DNA of 64,000 nucleotides from the NCBI RefSeq assembly GCF_016908515.1, contig NZ_JAFBEA010000015.1, positions 1-64,000 on the forward strand, given 5' to 3'. The notes beneath the pieces are model-generated. The model did not search any database and was not told the origin of the DNA. It was given only the letters and a program-made list of their open reading frames with translations. Positions 54,092-62,553 of the stretch are shown piece after piece. Each line of letters begins with the position of its first letter. The first letter of the stretch is position 1. A program made the translations under genes and the position numbers. This DNA is from Virgibacillus halotolerans (GTDB lineage Bacteria; Bacillota; Bacilli; Bacillales; Amphibacillaceae).

Positions 54092-54880
54092 CTAATTCCC
54101 CTCTATCAGCTGTGTGGCTGAATTTCGATAGCCTAATTCTTCGGATATCCTTTGTGCGGTTTGTGCAGTAGAACGTTTTATGCGTTCCAGACCTTCCCCC
54201 TCATAATAACTCGACAAACCACTCACCGTTAATGCAGCAATCATTTGATCTCGATAATCATATAAGGGATAAGAAATACCAGTCGTGTCTGCGTCCTGTT
54301 CGCCGATACTATAAGCATACCCTGCTTGCCGAATCATTGCTAATTCCTTTTTTAATTTATCTTTATCCACTGGTGGGTGGTTGTGGAATGATTGGAGATT
54401 GTCAGCGCTCAAAACCGCCTCTTGTTTTTCTTCTGATAAATGGGCGAGCAACAGCTTTGGACCGGAACCCATATATAGTGGGACGCTTTTACCGATTTTG
54501 GTAAATAAGCGAAGCGCTTTTGTACTCTCAACCTTTTCAATATAAGTCGCTTCATTTTGATTAATAATAACCAAGTGAATGACTTCGTTAATCTCTTCCG
54601 CTAATTGTTCCATATACGGCAGTGCAATTTCCCTTAATTCGATTTGCTCTGAAACAATTTGTCCCAATTCCAGTAATTTTAATCCTAAACGATACCGGCT
54701 ATCATGCTCGTTTTCTTTCGTTTTATATAACATATTACTGGATTCCAATGCAGATAGCAGACGATATGCAGTAGGTTTTGGCATATTAGCCTTCGCGGAG
54801 ATTTCCTTTAATGTTAGTTCAGGTGTTCCTTCTGTAAATAAATCAAGTAACTTCATCGCCTTGATCACACTCTGGTTCAT
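54092..54880 (-). CDS. IclR-family transcriptional regulator
   Basis: A 262-residue regulator. N-terminal winged helix (about 1-65) with LTLKEISAKANMPKPTAYRLLSAL (about 21-44), then an IclR effector domain (about 80-250) with AYSIGEQDADTTGISYPLYD and IAALTVSGLSSYY. It lies within the lysine operon, so a pathway intermediate such as 2-aminoadipate, 2-oxoadipate or glutarate is a sensible effector. Candidate operators are the overlapping palindromes at 60612-60636. AAGGAG precedes the ATG. Confidence 0.87.
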   Translation of the reverse strand: MNQSVIKAMKLLDLFTEGTPELTLKEISAKANMPKPTAYRLLSALESSNMLYKTKENEHDSRYRLGLKLLELGQIVSEQIELREIALPYMEQLAEEINEVIHLVIINQNEATYIEKVESTKALRLFTKIGKSVPLYMGSGPKLLLAHLSEEKQEAVLSADNLQSFHNHPPVDKDKLKKELAMIRQAGYAYSIGEQDADTTGISYPLYDYRDQMIAALTVSGLSSYYEGEGLERIKRSTAQTAQRISEELGYRNSATQLIEGN

Positions 54881-54901
54881 GTTGTTTAGCTCCTTACTTG
54901 G

Positions 54902-54959
54902 GGGTCAGTCCCCCATCACACTACTACTTTAACATATTAGCGTGGTGGGGGACTGACCC
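54902..54959. repeat. Long inverted repeat (REP-like) between lysDH and iclR
   Basis: GGGTCAGTCCCCCATCAC (54902-54919) and GTGGTGGGGGACTGACCC (54942-54959) are complementary over 18 bp (one G-T pair in plus-strand RNA), with a 22-base AT-rich centre. GC-rich and unlike its surroundings. There is no T-run. It lies just upstream of the iclR ribosome binding site and 8 bases after the lysDH stop codon. Confidence 0.8.
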
Positions 54960-54966
54960 GCTTCAT

Positions 54967-56139
54967 CTATATATTAACATGTGTTTTCTCTGATTGCGCT
55001 GTTTCTATAATTTTCACGCCACGTTTTTCCATTTCTTTGATATAGGTTTCTCCTGTGACAATTTGTTCTGGTGGATATACTCCGCGCTTGGTGATCTCTC
55101 CTTTTCCAATCATTTGTGCCACAACAGATATGGTATTGGCAGTTGCCCTTGCCATCGCTGTAACATTCGTTCCTCTGTCTTTGTATGTTGTCATTTCATA
55201 CTTATAGGTTGTTGGCACCCCATCTTTTTCACCAGATACGAGAATACGCAATAATACCGCATCATCTTTATCACCGAGTTCTACAATTGGATCCAGTACT
55301 TGCAATAAAACCTCCCGTGGATTGATCTTTTGTCCATGGACATCTACCTCATAATCCATTCGCGTTAAGTTTAAATCAACCAACAATTGAAATTTTTCTG
55401 CATGTCCCGGGAAACGAATCGTCTTATATTCCAATGTATTCAAATCCGGATAGGATAAAGATAATGTGGATGTTCCGCCTGATGTATGGAATGCTTCCAA
55501 CGGACCAAATTTATCAAAATAAACCCGCTCTATTTCTGATAAGGAAGCAATTTCCTGTTTCACGCCATTACGGATAATGAGCGAGGGATCTGTATAATGA
55601 TCAAAGACGCCTTCCATTGAAAATACATGATTGTATTCCAATGGAGCGTCTGGTCGCACTGGTATACCACCGACATACAATTTAATCGCGTCTAATTGAT
55701 CCAGCTTGCCTGCCCCATGTCCGGACAAAATATTGATCATGCCTGGTGCGACCCCCAGATCAGGTATCAGGGTAACACCTGCAGCCTTTGCTTTGTCCTG
55801 AAGTGCCAATACTTTATCTGTCATATGCCCAATATGGCCACCAAGATCAACAGAATTTACGCCGACCTTAATCGCTGTTTTCGCCACAACTTCATTAAAG
55901 GAGTAAAACAAAGCATTAATAATCACATCAAATTGACGCATATAGTTTGCCAATTCCTGCTCATCACTCGCATTCACCTGATAGGCTGTGAGCTTTGAGT
56001 CGCCTAGTTGATCACAGACTTGACGCGCGCGCTTTAAATCAATATCCGCTAATCCGACTGCTGTTACCCCTTCACTTGCCGCCAAATCACGTGCAGCTTC
56101 TTTCCCCATTAAACCTGAACCTAATACACCAATCTTCAT
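54967..56139 (-). CDS. L-lysine 6-dehydrogenase (saccharopine dehydrogenase family)
   Basis: A 390-residue NAD(P)-dependent enzyme. [19 protein letters not shown] (about 1-19) is the Rossmann motif; [48 protein letters not shown] (about 119-134) and [13 protein letters not shown] follow. These closely match, from memory, lysine 6-dehydrogenase of Geobacillus stearothermophilus, which oxidises the epsilon-amino group of lysine to give allysine (cyclising to piperideine-6-carboxylate) and ammonia. Saccharopine reductase is less likely, as no partner half-enzyme is present. ATG at 56139 has GGGAG upstream. Neighbours encode the next steps. Confidence 0.82.
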   Translation of the reverse strand: MKIGVLGSGLMGKEAARDLAASEGVTAVGLADIDLKRARQVCDQLGDSKLTAYQVNASDEQELANYMRQFDVIINALFYSFNEVVAKTAIKVGVNSVDLGGHIGHMTDKVLALQDKAKAAGVTLIPDLGVAPGMINILSGHGAGKLDQLDAIKLYVGGIPVRPDAPLEYNHVFSMEGVFDHYTDPSLIIRNGVKQEIASLSEIERVYFDKFGPLEAFHTSGGTSTLSLSYPDLNTLEYKTIRFPGHAEKFQLLVDLNLTRMDYEVDVHGQKINPREVLLQVLDPIVELGDKDDAVLLRILVSGEKDGVPTTYKYEMTTYKDRGTNVTAMARATANTISVVAQMIGKGEITKRGVYPPEQIVTGETYIKEMEKRGVKIIETAQSEKTHVNI

Positions 56140-56186
56140 ATCATCCACTCCCTGTATAAATTATGCAAGCCCCTGCTATATTTATC

Positions 56187-56216
56187 CCGGTGCCATGATC
56201 CTCATCATGGCACTGG
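56187..56216 (-). promoter_or_regulatory. Intercistronic hairpin
   Basis: CCGGTGCCATGA (56187-56198) and TCATGGCACTGG (56205-56216) form a 12-bp stem with one G-T pair and a 6-base loop between the aldehyde dehydrogenase and lysDH genes. No T-run, so it may stabilise or process the mRNA, or weaken readthrough. Confidence 0.6.
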
Positions 56217-56228
56217 AAATTCACTAAA

Positions 56229-57725
56229 TTACTCCACATCAATCTGTGCACGTTGCAGTTTGCCACTGTAATCCACATAAATGGCTTTCCATTCTGTAAA
56301 TACATCTAAAGCCTGCACACCAGAATCACGATGTCCATTTCCTGTTCCTTTGGTTCCGCCAAATGGCAGATGGATCTCTGCACCAGATGTACCTGCATTG
56401 ACATACACAATCCCTGTATCCAGATCCCGCTGTGCCTTAAACACACGATTCACATCACTCGTATAAATCGAACTGGAAAGTCCATATTCGACGCCATTAT
56501 TTACGTCGATTGCCTCTTCAAAGCTCTTTACCGGAATTAAAGATACTACCGGACCAAAGATCTCTTCCTGTGCAATCCGCATATCTGCTGTAACATCCGT
56601 GAACAAAGTTGGAGCGAAATAGTTTCCTCCCTGATCAACATCCTCTGTATATTCGTATCCCCCTGCAAGCAATTTAGCGCCTTCATTTTTACCAATTTCC
56701 ATATAACTATTAATCTTATCCATACCTGCTTGATTTATAATTGGACCAACTTTGATAGATTCATCCAAGCCATTTCCAATCGATAGTTTTTCCATCGCTG
56801 CTAATAAACGTTCTTCTAATGAAGTTTTCACTTTTTCATGAACAATCACGCGGCTACAAGCTGTACAGCGCTGTCCGCTTGTACCAAAGGCACTCCACAG
56901 AATGCCTTCCACTGCAAGATCAATATCGGCATCGTCCATGACAATGATTGCGTTTTTACCGCCCATCTCCAGAGAAACCTTCTTCAATTGCTTGCCACAT
57001 TCACTTGCAATGTTCCGACCAGTGTCACCAGATCCGGTAAACGATATCACCCGAATTCCTTCATGTTGAACCATCGCGTCGCCAACAGTTGATCCTCTAC
57101 CATACACAACATTCAATACACCTTTAGGCAGTCCCGCTTCCTCAAAAATCTTAGCCAATTCATATGCCATGATTGGTGTTTCTGTAGCTGGCTTCCAAAC
57201 AACCGCATTTCCTGCCACAATAGCTGGAAATGACTTCCATGTAGCGATCGCGATAGGAAAGTTCCATGGCGTAATAATGCCAACAACCCCAACGGGACAA
57301 CGCTGACTCATCGCGAATTTATCCTTTAATTCAGCTGGTGTTGTTTGCCCGAATAGACGCCGTCCTTCCCCAGCCATATAAAAGGCCATATCAATACCTT
57401 CCTGTACCTCACCACGTGCTTCTTCAATTACTTTCCCATTTTCTTGCGTTAATAACTGTGCCATTCTCTCTTTGCGTTCCTTCAATAAATAGCCAACCTG
57501 GTACAATACTTCCGCCCGTTGTGGAGCTGGTACCAATGCCCATTCTTTTTGTGCCTTTTTTGCTGCAGCAACTGCTTCATCCACATCGGTTGAACCCGAT
57601 AAAGGAACCTGGACAACCGTCTCACCTGTTGCCGGATTTACTACTGCTGTAGCTTCGTTTACTTCTACCCATTCTCCATTAATAAAATTTGCCAATTTGT
57701 TTGTTTGCAATGTAATCTGTGTCAT
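56229..57725 (-). CDS. Aldehyde dehydrogenase, proposed 2-aminoadipate 6-semialdehyde dehydrogenase
   Basis: A 498-residue NAD(P)-dependent dehydrogenase. [20 protein letters not shown] (about 149-168), catalytic Glu in [12 protein letters not shown] (near 259) and catalytic Cys in [12 protein letters not shown] (near 293). Toward the end, [19 protein letters not shown] (about 448-466) recalls the TSGAEI...FGGEK.TG segment by which ALDH7/antiquitin binds aminoadipate semialdehyde. It would turn the product of the next gene (lysDH) into 2-aminoadipate. GGGGAGG precedes the ATG. Second-to-third gene of the lysine operon. Confidence 0.82.
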   Translation of the reverse strand: MTQITLQTNKLANFINGEWVEVNEATAVVNPATGETVVQVPLSGSTDVDEAVAAAKKAQKEWALVPAPQRAEVLYQVGYLLKERKERMAQLLTQENGKVIEEARGEVQEGIDMAFYMAGEGRRLFGQTTPAELKDKFAMSQRCPVGVVGIITPWNFPIAIATWKSFPAIVAGNAVVWKPATETPIMAYELAKIFEEAGLPKGVLNVVYGRGSTVGDAMVQHEGIRVISFTGSGDTGRNIASECGKQLKKVSLEMGGKNAIIVMDDADIDLAVEGILWSAFGTSGQRCTACSRVIVHEKVKTSLEERLLAAMEKLSIGNGLDESIKVGPIINQAGMDKINSYMEIGKNEGAKLLAGGYEYTEDVDQGGNYFAPTLFTDVTADMRIAQEEIFGPVVSLIPVKSFEEAIDVNNGVEYGLSSSIYTSDVNRVFKAQRDLDTGIVYVNAGTSGAEIHLPFGGTKGTGNGHRDSGVQALDVFTEWKAIYVDYSGKLQRAQIDVE

Positions 57726-57749
57726 AAAAAAATACCTCCCCTAAATATT

Positions 57750-59423
57750 TTAAATTTGCTTCATTGAACGATCACGTAACTGGGTAATCGTTGAAGAAAC
57801 AGAAATTTGCTCCTGATTGGTTTCAATTTCAATGACTGCTACCCTTTTGTTTGTTAGTGCTTGATCAAAGGCACTTTCGAAACCTTCCACCGTATTAACC
57901 ACGTATCCGTCCGCACCAACACTCCTTGCCAAATCCTTAAAGGAAACACTACCTAAATCTGTTGCCATAACCTTCTTTGGATAATGCATTTCCTGATGCA
58001 TCCGGATCGTACCGTACATTTTATTATTAAATACAAGACATATGACAGGAATATTGTTTCTGACCGCTGTTTCCAATTCCTGAACGGTCATCATGAACCC
58101 ACCGTCCCCGGATAAAGACACGACCGTTTTATTCGGAAAAGCAAGCTTCGCACCTAATGCTGCAGGCATCCCATATCCCATTGCACCGGAAGTAGGACCG
58201 ACATACGTATGCTTTTCGCGAAACGTGTAGAAGGAATGGAGCCATCCGGCAAAATTACCAGCGTCATTGGTGATGAGCGCATCATTGGGAAGTTTTTTAT
58301 CCATGATAGCAATCACTTGTTTATTTATCCCATCGGTTGTAGAAACGGTTAAGTCACTCGTTATTTCATATCGCTGCCGACTTTCTTCTGCCCACGCTTT
58401 CCAGACAGGCGTTATATCCATCGTAGAGAGGCTTTGTAATGCCCCCTTCAGATCTGCAACGATGCCAACCTCCGGAGGATATACTTTACCGATCGTTTCG
58501 AAAGCAATATCAATGTGAATCAGTTTTTTATCCGGTGTCATGATCGAATAATCCTGTGTTGTCACTTCGGAAAGTCTTGTTCCCAAAGCTAAAACAACAT
58601 CAGACTCGCTCACCGTTTTCAGCACTTCCTTACTTGTGCCTAACCCAAGATGACCGGCATATAATCCATGATCATTCGGAAAAACATCATGCCTTCTAAA
58701 TGCAGCGATAACAGGTAAATCATATTTTTCGGCAAACTGCAGTAACCCATCTTCGGCCCCCGAACTTTTCACACCACCACCCGCGATTATAAGCGGCTTT
58801 CTCGCGGTATTGAGTATGGACGCTATCTGTTCTATTTCTGTCTTCGCTGGTACAGGTCTTGGTTTTTGAAAAGCCGGACCGAAATGCATTTCTGCCTCCA
58901 TCGGCAACACATCTTCCGGCAGAGAAACAACTACTGGTCCCGGTCGGCCAGACTGGGCAATACGAAATGCACGCTGCACCATTTCCGGCATTCTTTCCGG
59001 ATCTGTTACCTCTACCGTCCACTTGGCAATATGTTGAAAGTAACGATCCAACTCTACCTCCTGGAAACCTTCCCTGCCCCTAAATTTGCGATGAACCTGC
59101 CCTAAAAATACAATCATCGGCGTAGAATCCTGATAGGCGGTATGAACACCAATGGATAGATTTGCACCGCCAACCGCCCGTGTTGCGAGAACAATACCAG
59201 GTTTGAGTGAAGCCTTGGCATAACCCTCCGCCATAAATGCCGCTCCCCCTTCATGTCGATTGGAAACAACATCCATCGAAGGCTCACCATACAAGGCATC
59301 TAGAACAGGCAAATAACTCTCTCCAGGAACACAGAAAATCTTGCTGACACCTTCTTTTTTCATACAGGCTACAATCGCTTCGGCAGCCGTCATCTTTGTC
59401 GCCGTTACATGTGCTTGATTCAA
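57750..59423 (-). CDS. ThDP-dependent enzyme (acetolactate-synthase-like), proposed 2-oxoadipate decarboxylase
   Basis: A 557-residue protein of the IlvB/POX group. The catalytic Glu is in SNRHEGGAAFMAEGYA (near 58), the central domain has IAGGGVKSSGAE, and the ThDP/Mg motif is LSGDGGFMMTVQELETAV with NN after about 28 residues (about 442-470). There is no small acetolactate-synthase subunit and no branched-chain gene nearby. In this operon the missing step is decarboxylation of 2-oxoadipate to glutarate semialdehyde, so I propose that role. It overlaps the aminotransferase gene by 4 bases (ATGA). Confidence 0.8.
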   Translation of the reverse strand: MNQAHVTATKMTAAEAIVACMKKEGVSKIFCVPGESYLPVLDALYGEPSMDVVSNRHEGGAAFMAEGYAKASLKPGIVLATRAVGGANLSIGVHTAYQDSTPMIVFLGQVHRKFRGREGFQEVELDRYFQHIAKWTVEVTDPERMPEMVQRAFRIAQSGRPGPVVVSLPEDVLPMEAEMHFGPAFQKPRPVPAKTEIEQIASILNTARKPLIIAGGGVKSSGAEDGLLQFAEKYDLPVIAAFRRHDVFPNDHGLYAGHLGLGTSKEVLKTVSESDVVLALGTRLSEVTTQDYSIMTPDKKLIHIDIAFETIGKVYPPEVGIVADLKGALQSLSTMDITPVWKAWAEESRQRYEITSDLTVSTTDGINKQVIAIMDKKLPNDALITNDAGNFAGWLHSFYTFREKHTYVGPTSGAMGYGMPAALGAKLAFPNKTVVSLSGDGGFMMTVQELETAVRNNIPVICLVFNNKMYGTIRMHQEMHYPKKVMATDLGSVSFKDLARSVGADGYVVNTVEGFESAFDQALTNKRVAVIEIETNQEQISVSSTITQLRDRSMKQI

Positions 59424-60598
59424 GTTGTCAGCCCCTTTAAATCCAATTGCTTTAAGCGGTCGATTACTTCTTCTAAACGCTCCATCGGTACAGATAACGC
59501 AATCCGAAAAAATCCTTCTCCAGACGGACCAAATGCCGTTCCCGGTGTCACAATCACCCCAGCCTCATCTAATAATTTATTGGCAAATGCGCTAGAACTA
59601 TATCCAGATGGCACTTTTGCCCACATAAATATAGTTCCTTTTGGCTTTTCTGCGTCTATGCCCACTTCCTGTAAAGCTTTGTGTAATTTTTCCATTCTTT
59701 CTGTATAGATCAGACAATTTGCTTCTACCGCAGATAGATCACTATTCAACGCCATGGCGGCAGCCTCTTGAATAGGGAGAAACTGCGATGAATCTACATT
59801 GCTTTTTAACGTGGACAATGCTTTAATCACTTCTTTGTTCCCAACAACATAACCAATGCGCCAACCAGTCATATTGAAGCTTTTAGACAAGGAACCAAAT
59901 TCAACCGCGTGATCCTTTGCATCTGGGACCTGCATCACGCTAGGCGCTTTATAGCCATTAAATGTGATCAAATCGTATGCAGCATCATGTGCCAGTAGGA
60001 CGTTATTTCCCCTAGCAATTGTAATCGCTTCCATAAAAGTGTTTAAATCTACGGTTGCTGCTGTTGGGTTACTTGGATAGTTTAAAAACATCAACTTGGC
60101 GCGCTTTAAATCTACTGCAGCAACTTTTTCAAACATCGGTACATAGCCATTATCTTTATCGAGTGGTAGCTGGATTGCCTCTCCACCGGCTAAATGAACA
60201 CCTGAACGATAAACCGGATAAGATAAATCCGGCACCATCACAGCGTCACCCGGATTAATAACCGCCTGAATCAGATGAGAGATCCCTTCCTTTGATCCAA
60301 TTAGCGCAAGTACTTCTGTATTTGGATCAATATCTACGCTATAATGGCTTTTGTAAAAGTCTGCCACTGCCTCTCTAAACAAAGGACTGCCGCTATAAGT
60401 AGCGTATCGATGATTTGCAGGAATACGTGCGGCTTTTGCCAGCTCTTCTACAACGAAATCTGGTGCAGGTAAATCAGGTGCTCCAATGCCTAGATCAATG
60501 ACATCTACTCCCTGTTCTTCCAATGCCAATTTTTTCTTTTGAAACGCAGCAAACAAATAAGGTGGTAAACTGCTTACTTTGTCAGACACAAAGGTCAT
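59420..60598 (-). CDS. Class I/II PLP aminotransferase, proposed 2-aminoadipate aminotransferase
   Basis: A 392-residue aminotransferase. It has VIDLGIGAPDLPAPDFVVEE (about 33-52), NYPSNPTAATVD (about 169-180), PLP Asp in AHDAAYDLITF (near 203), PLP Lys in SLSKSFNMTGWRIGYV (near 236) and the substrate Arg in FFRIALSVP (near 366). It resembles LL-diaminopimelate aminotransferases, which accept long amino-dicarboxylates, so 2-aminoadipate is a fitting substrate. First gene of the operon, with GGAGG upstream; the promoter lies at 60650-60678. Confidence 0.83.
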   Translation of the reverse strand: MTFVSDKVSSLPPYLFAAFQKKKLALEEQGVDVIDLGIGAPDLPAPDFVVEELAKAARIPANHRYATYSGSPLFREAVADFYKSHYSVDIDPNTEVLALIGSKEGISHLIQAVINPGDAVMVPDLSYPVYRSGVHLAGGEAIQLPLDKDNGYVPMFEKVAAVDLKRAKLMFLNYPSNPTAATVDLNTFMEAITIARGNNVLLAHDAAYDLITFNGYKAPSVMQVPDAKDHAVEFGSLSKSFNMTGWRIGYVVGNKEVIKALSTLKSNVDSSQFLPIQEAAAMALNSDLSAVEANCLIYTERMEKLHKALQEVGIDAEKPKGTIFMWAKVPSGYSSSAFANKLLDEAGVIVTPGTAFGPSGEGFFRIALSVPMERLEEVIDRLKQLDLKGLTT

Positions 60599-60611
60599 TT
60601 CCTGTCCTCCG

Positions 60612-60678
60612 TTTCATTTAATGAAATGCCATTTCACATTACTTATTCAAGTATAAATCAGAGATTTAAAATTTGCAA
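60612..60678 (-). promoter_or_regulatory. Promoter of the lysine operon with overlapping palindromes
   Basis: On the minus strand TTGCAA (60673-60678) and TATACT (60650-60655) are 17 bases apart. Just downstream lie two overlapping 15-bp palindromes: TGAAATGCCATTTCA (60622-60636) and TTTCATTTAATGAAA (60612-60626). They share the half-site ATGAAA and cover the start of the transcript, a good place for a repressor; IclR-type operators have similar TGAAA/TTTCA arms. Confidence 0.65.
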
Positions 60679-60794
60679 TTGTTTATCAAAAAAAAATCTG
60701 GGAACTTACCGAAGGAACACGCAAGCACTATATCTAAAAAGGAAAGAAAAGCAGCGTTTACCTTCATTAGTAACATTAAACAATGGACGAAACC

Positions 60795-62375
60795 TTATTT
60801 TGCAATCGATTCCTCTAGTTTTTCTATCTCTTTTGGTTTCTTTAATACGATATAAAGCACAGCCAAACTGATAGCCACCGTTAACAAACCAAGCCACACA
60901 CTTCCAGTTAGTCCAAGCACCACATAACTAATTGCAGTGATAAACGCTGCCAACAACGCATAAGGCAGTTGGGTAGTCACATGATCAATATGGTGACAGC
61001 TTGATCCCGCAGAAGAAAGTATTGTTGTATCTGAGATTGGCGAACAGTGATCACCAAACACTGCTCCAGCTAGTACTGCTGCTAACATCGGTAATAGCAA
61101 ATTGATATCTGTAGCTCCAGCAATTTGACCGGCAATTGGCAACAGAATGCCAAAGGATCCCCACGATGTTCCTGTTGCAAAAGCAATAAACCCTGCCATA
61201 ATGAAAACAATCACAGGTAAAAGTGTTAGACTTAAATTTGCTGATTGAACAACACTTGCTAAATATTCCCCTGTCTTCAATTCACCAATTAAAAAGGCAA
61301 TCGCCCAAGCGAAAATCAAAATGGTGAATCCCGGCAACATTGACTTCGCACCTTCGACGATGCCGATTCCAAAATGCTTTCCCGTAAGTTTCCCTTTACC
61401 AATATGGCGACGGAAAAATAAAAACGTAACAATTAAACCGATAATCCCACCATATAACAGCGACTTAGACACATCTGCTTCCCCAAAGATGGTGATAAAT
61501 GTTTTTTCCCCTTCAACAGCTCCGTATCCTGTCCAAAACATCGTAATAAGTGTCGCAACAAACAAAGTTACAATCGGAACTACGAGTTCTCTTATTTTCC
61601 CACTGTCACTCACAGGTAAATTGGCGTTCGCATCCACATTCTCCTTTTTATTCGGATCGAGTACTTCCCCCGTCCTGAATGCACGATCTTCATGTACTTT
61701 CATTGGCCCGAAGTCAGCCTGTTTCAGGGCAATCACCAACACCATACCCAAAGTCGCCCAAACGTAAAAATTCATCGGTATGAGTTCAATAAACGCTCCG
61801 AGCGCCGTGTATTCCGTAACATTTTGTGTGACCAGAATGGTTCCTAGTATCCCGATAATATAAGCGCCCCAGCTGGAAATCGGTGCAATGACACATACCG
61901 GCGCAGAAGTGGCATCGACAATATAAGCCAGTTTTGCCCGTGATACCCGATGTTTGTCCGTTACTGGCTTACTTACTTGACCAACTGTCAAACTGTTAAA
62001 ATAGTCATCGATAAACACAATGATTCCAAGCACCATGGTCATAATTTGTGCACCGGTTCTTGTCTTCACATGCCGAATCATCCAATCTCCAAACGCTTTT
62101 GTACCACCCATCATGCTGACAAATGCTGTTAAAACACCGAGCATTAACACGAATAGTAAAATATACACGTTCCAAGTATTCAATGCCCCGTCCTCGACAA
62201 AGACACCTTTAAAAGACTCCCAAACCAAGGTCAGCGAATCAAACACATTAAAACTAGCGATAAAAAATGCAGCAGCAACAATACCAACACCTAATGACAC
62301 GAGCACCCGCTTTGTCAGCAATACCATAATGATTGCCAATAACGGTGGAACCAGAGACCAAATGGTGTTCTCCAT
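60795..62375 (-). CDS. NhaC-family carrier, proposed lysine transporter (LysW-like)
   Basis: A 526-residue protein with about 12 helices of the NhaC/IT superfamily. Family motifs include VFIDDYFNSLTVGQVSKPVTD (about 120-140), VSRAKLAYIVDATSAPVCVI (about 143-162), FATGTSWGSFGILLPIAG and GAVFGDHCSPISDTTILSS. NhaC-type carriers under lysine riboswitch control have been proposed as lysine transporters (LysW). I see no lysine riboswitch here, but the neighbouring lysine operon suggests the same substrate. It ends 117 bases before the operon promoter and has no clear terminator. Confidence 0.8.
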   Translation of the reverse strand: MENTIWSLVPPLLAIIMVLLTKRVLVSLGVGIVAAAFFIASFNVFDSLTLVWESFKGVFVEDGALNTWNVYILLFVLMLGVLTAFVSMMGGTKAFGDWMIRHVKTRTGAQIMTMVLGIIVFIDDYFNSLTVGQVSKPVTDKHRVSRAKLAYIVDATSAPVCVIAPISSWGAYIIGILGTILVTQNVTEYTALGAFIELIPMNFYVWATLGMVLVIALKQADFGPMKVHEDRAFRTGEVLDPNKKENVDANANLPVSDSGKIRELVVPIVTLFVATLITMFWTGYGAVEGEKTFITIFGEADVSKSLLYGGIIGLIVTFLFFRRHIGKGKLTGKHFGIGIVEGAKSMLPGFTILIFAWAIAFLIGELKTGEYLASVVQSANLSLTLLPVIVFIMAGFIAFATGTSWGSFGILLPIAGQIAGATDINLLLPMLAAVLAGAVFGDHCSPISDTTILSSAGSSCHHIDHVTTQLPYALLAAFITAISYVVLGLTGSVWLGLLTVAISLAVLYIVLKKPKEIEKLEESIAK

Positions 62376-62479
62376 AGAATTCCCTCCCGCTTTTTTATTT
62401 TAACTATTTACACTATTCTATAATACTTTCAGAAAACCTCTTTTATACTTTATATCTAATATATATATAACAGTTCATG

Positions 62480-62520
62480 ACAAAGAGACACATTTAGAAC
62501 AAATCTAATTGTGTCTCTCC
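62480..62520 (-). terminator. Terminator after the symporter gene
   Basis: AGAGACACA (62484-62492) and TGTGTCTCT (62510-62518), with inner TTAGA/TCTAA pairing. The T-run on the minus strand is short. Confidence 0.7.
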
Positions 62521-62553
62521 ATATCAGATGAATGATATAATTTCCCCTCATCA

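Noticed and set aside
60795-61200. ThDP enzyme and lysine genes as a branched-chain amino-acid operon
   Set aside because: No ilvN, ilvC or leu genes are present, and the neighbours fit lysine breakdown better.
62376-62553. Lysine riboswitch before the NhaC or symporter genes
   Set aside because: The gaps are short and contain only a simple terminator stem and AT-rich sequence; L-box features are absent.
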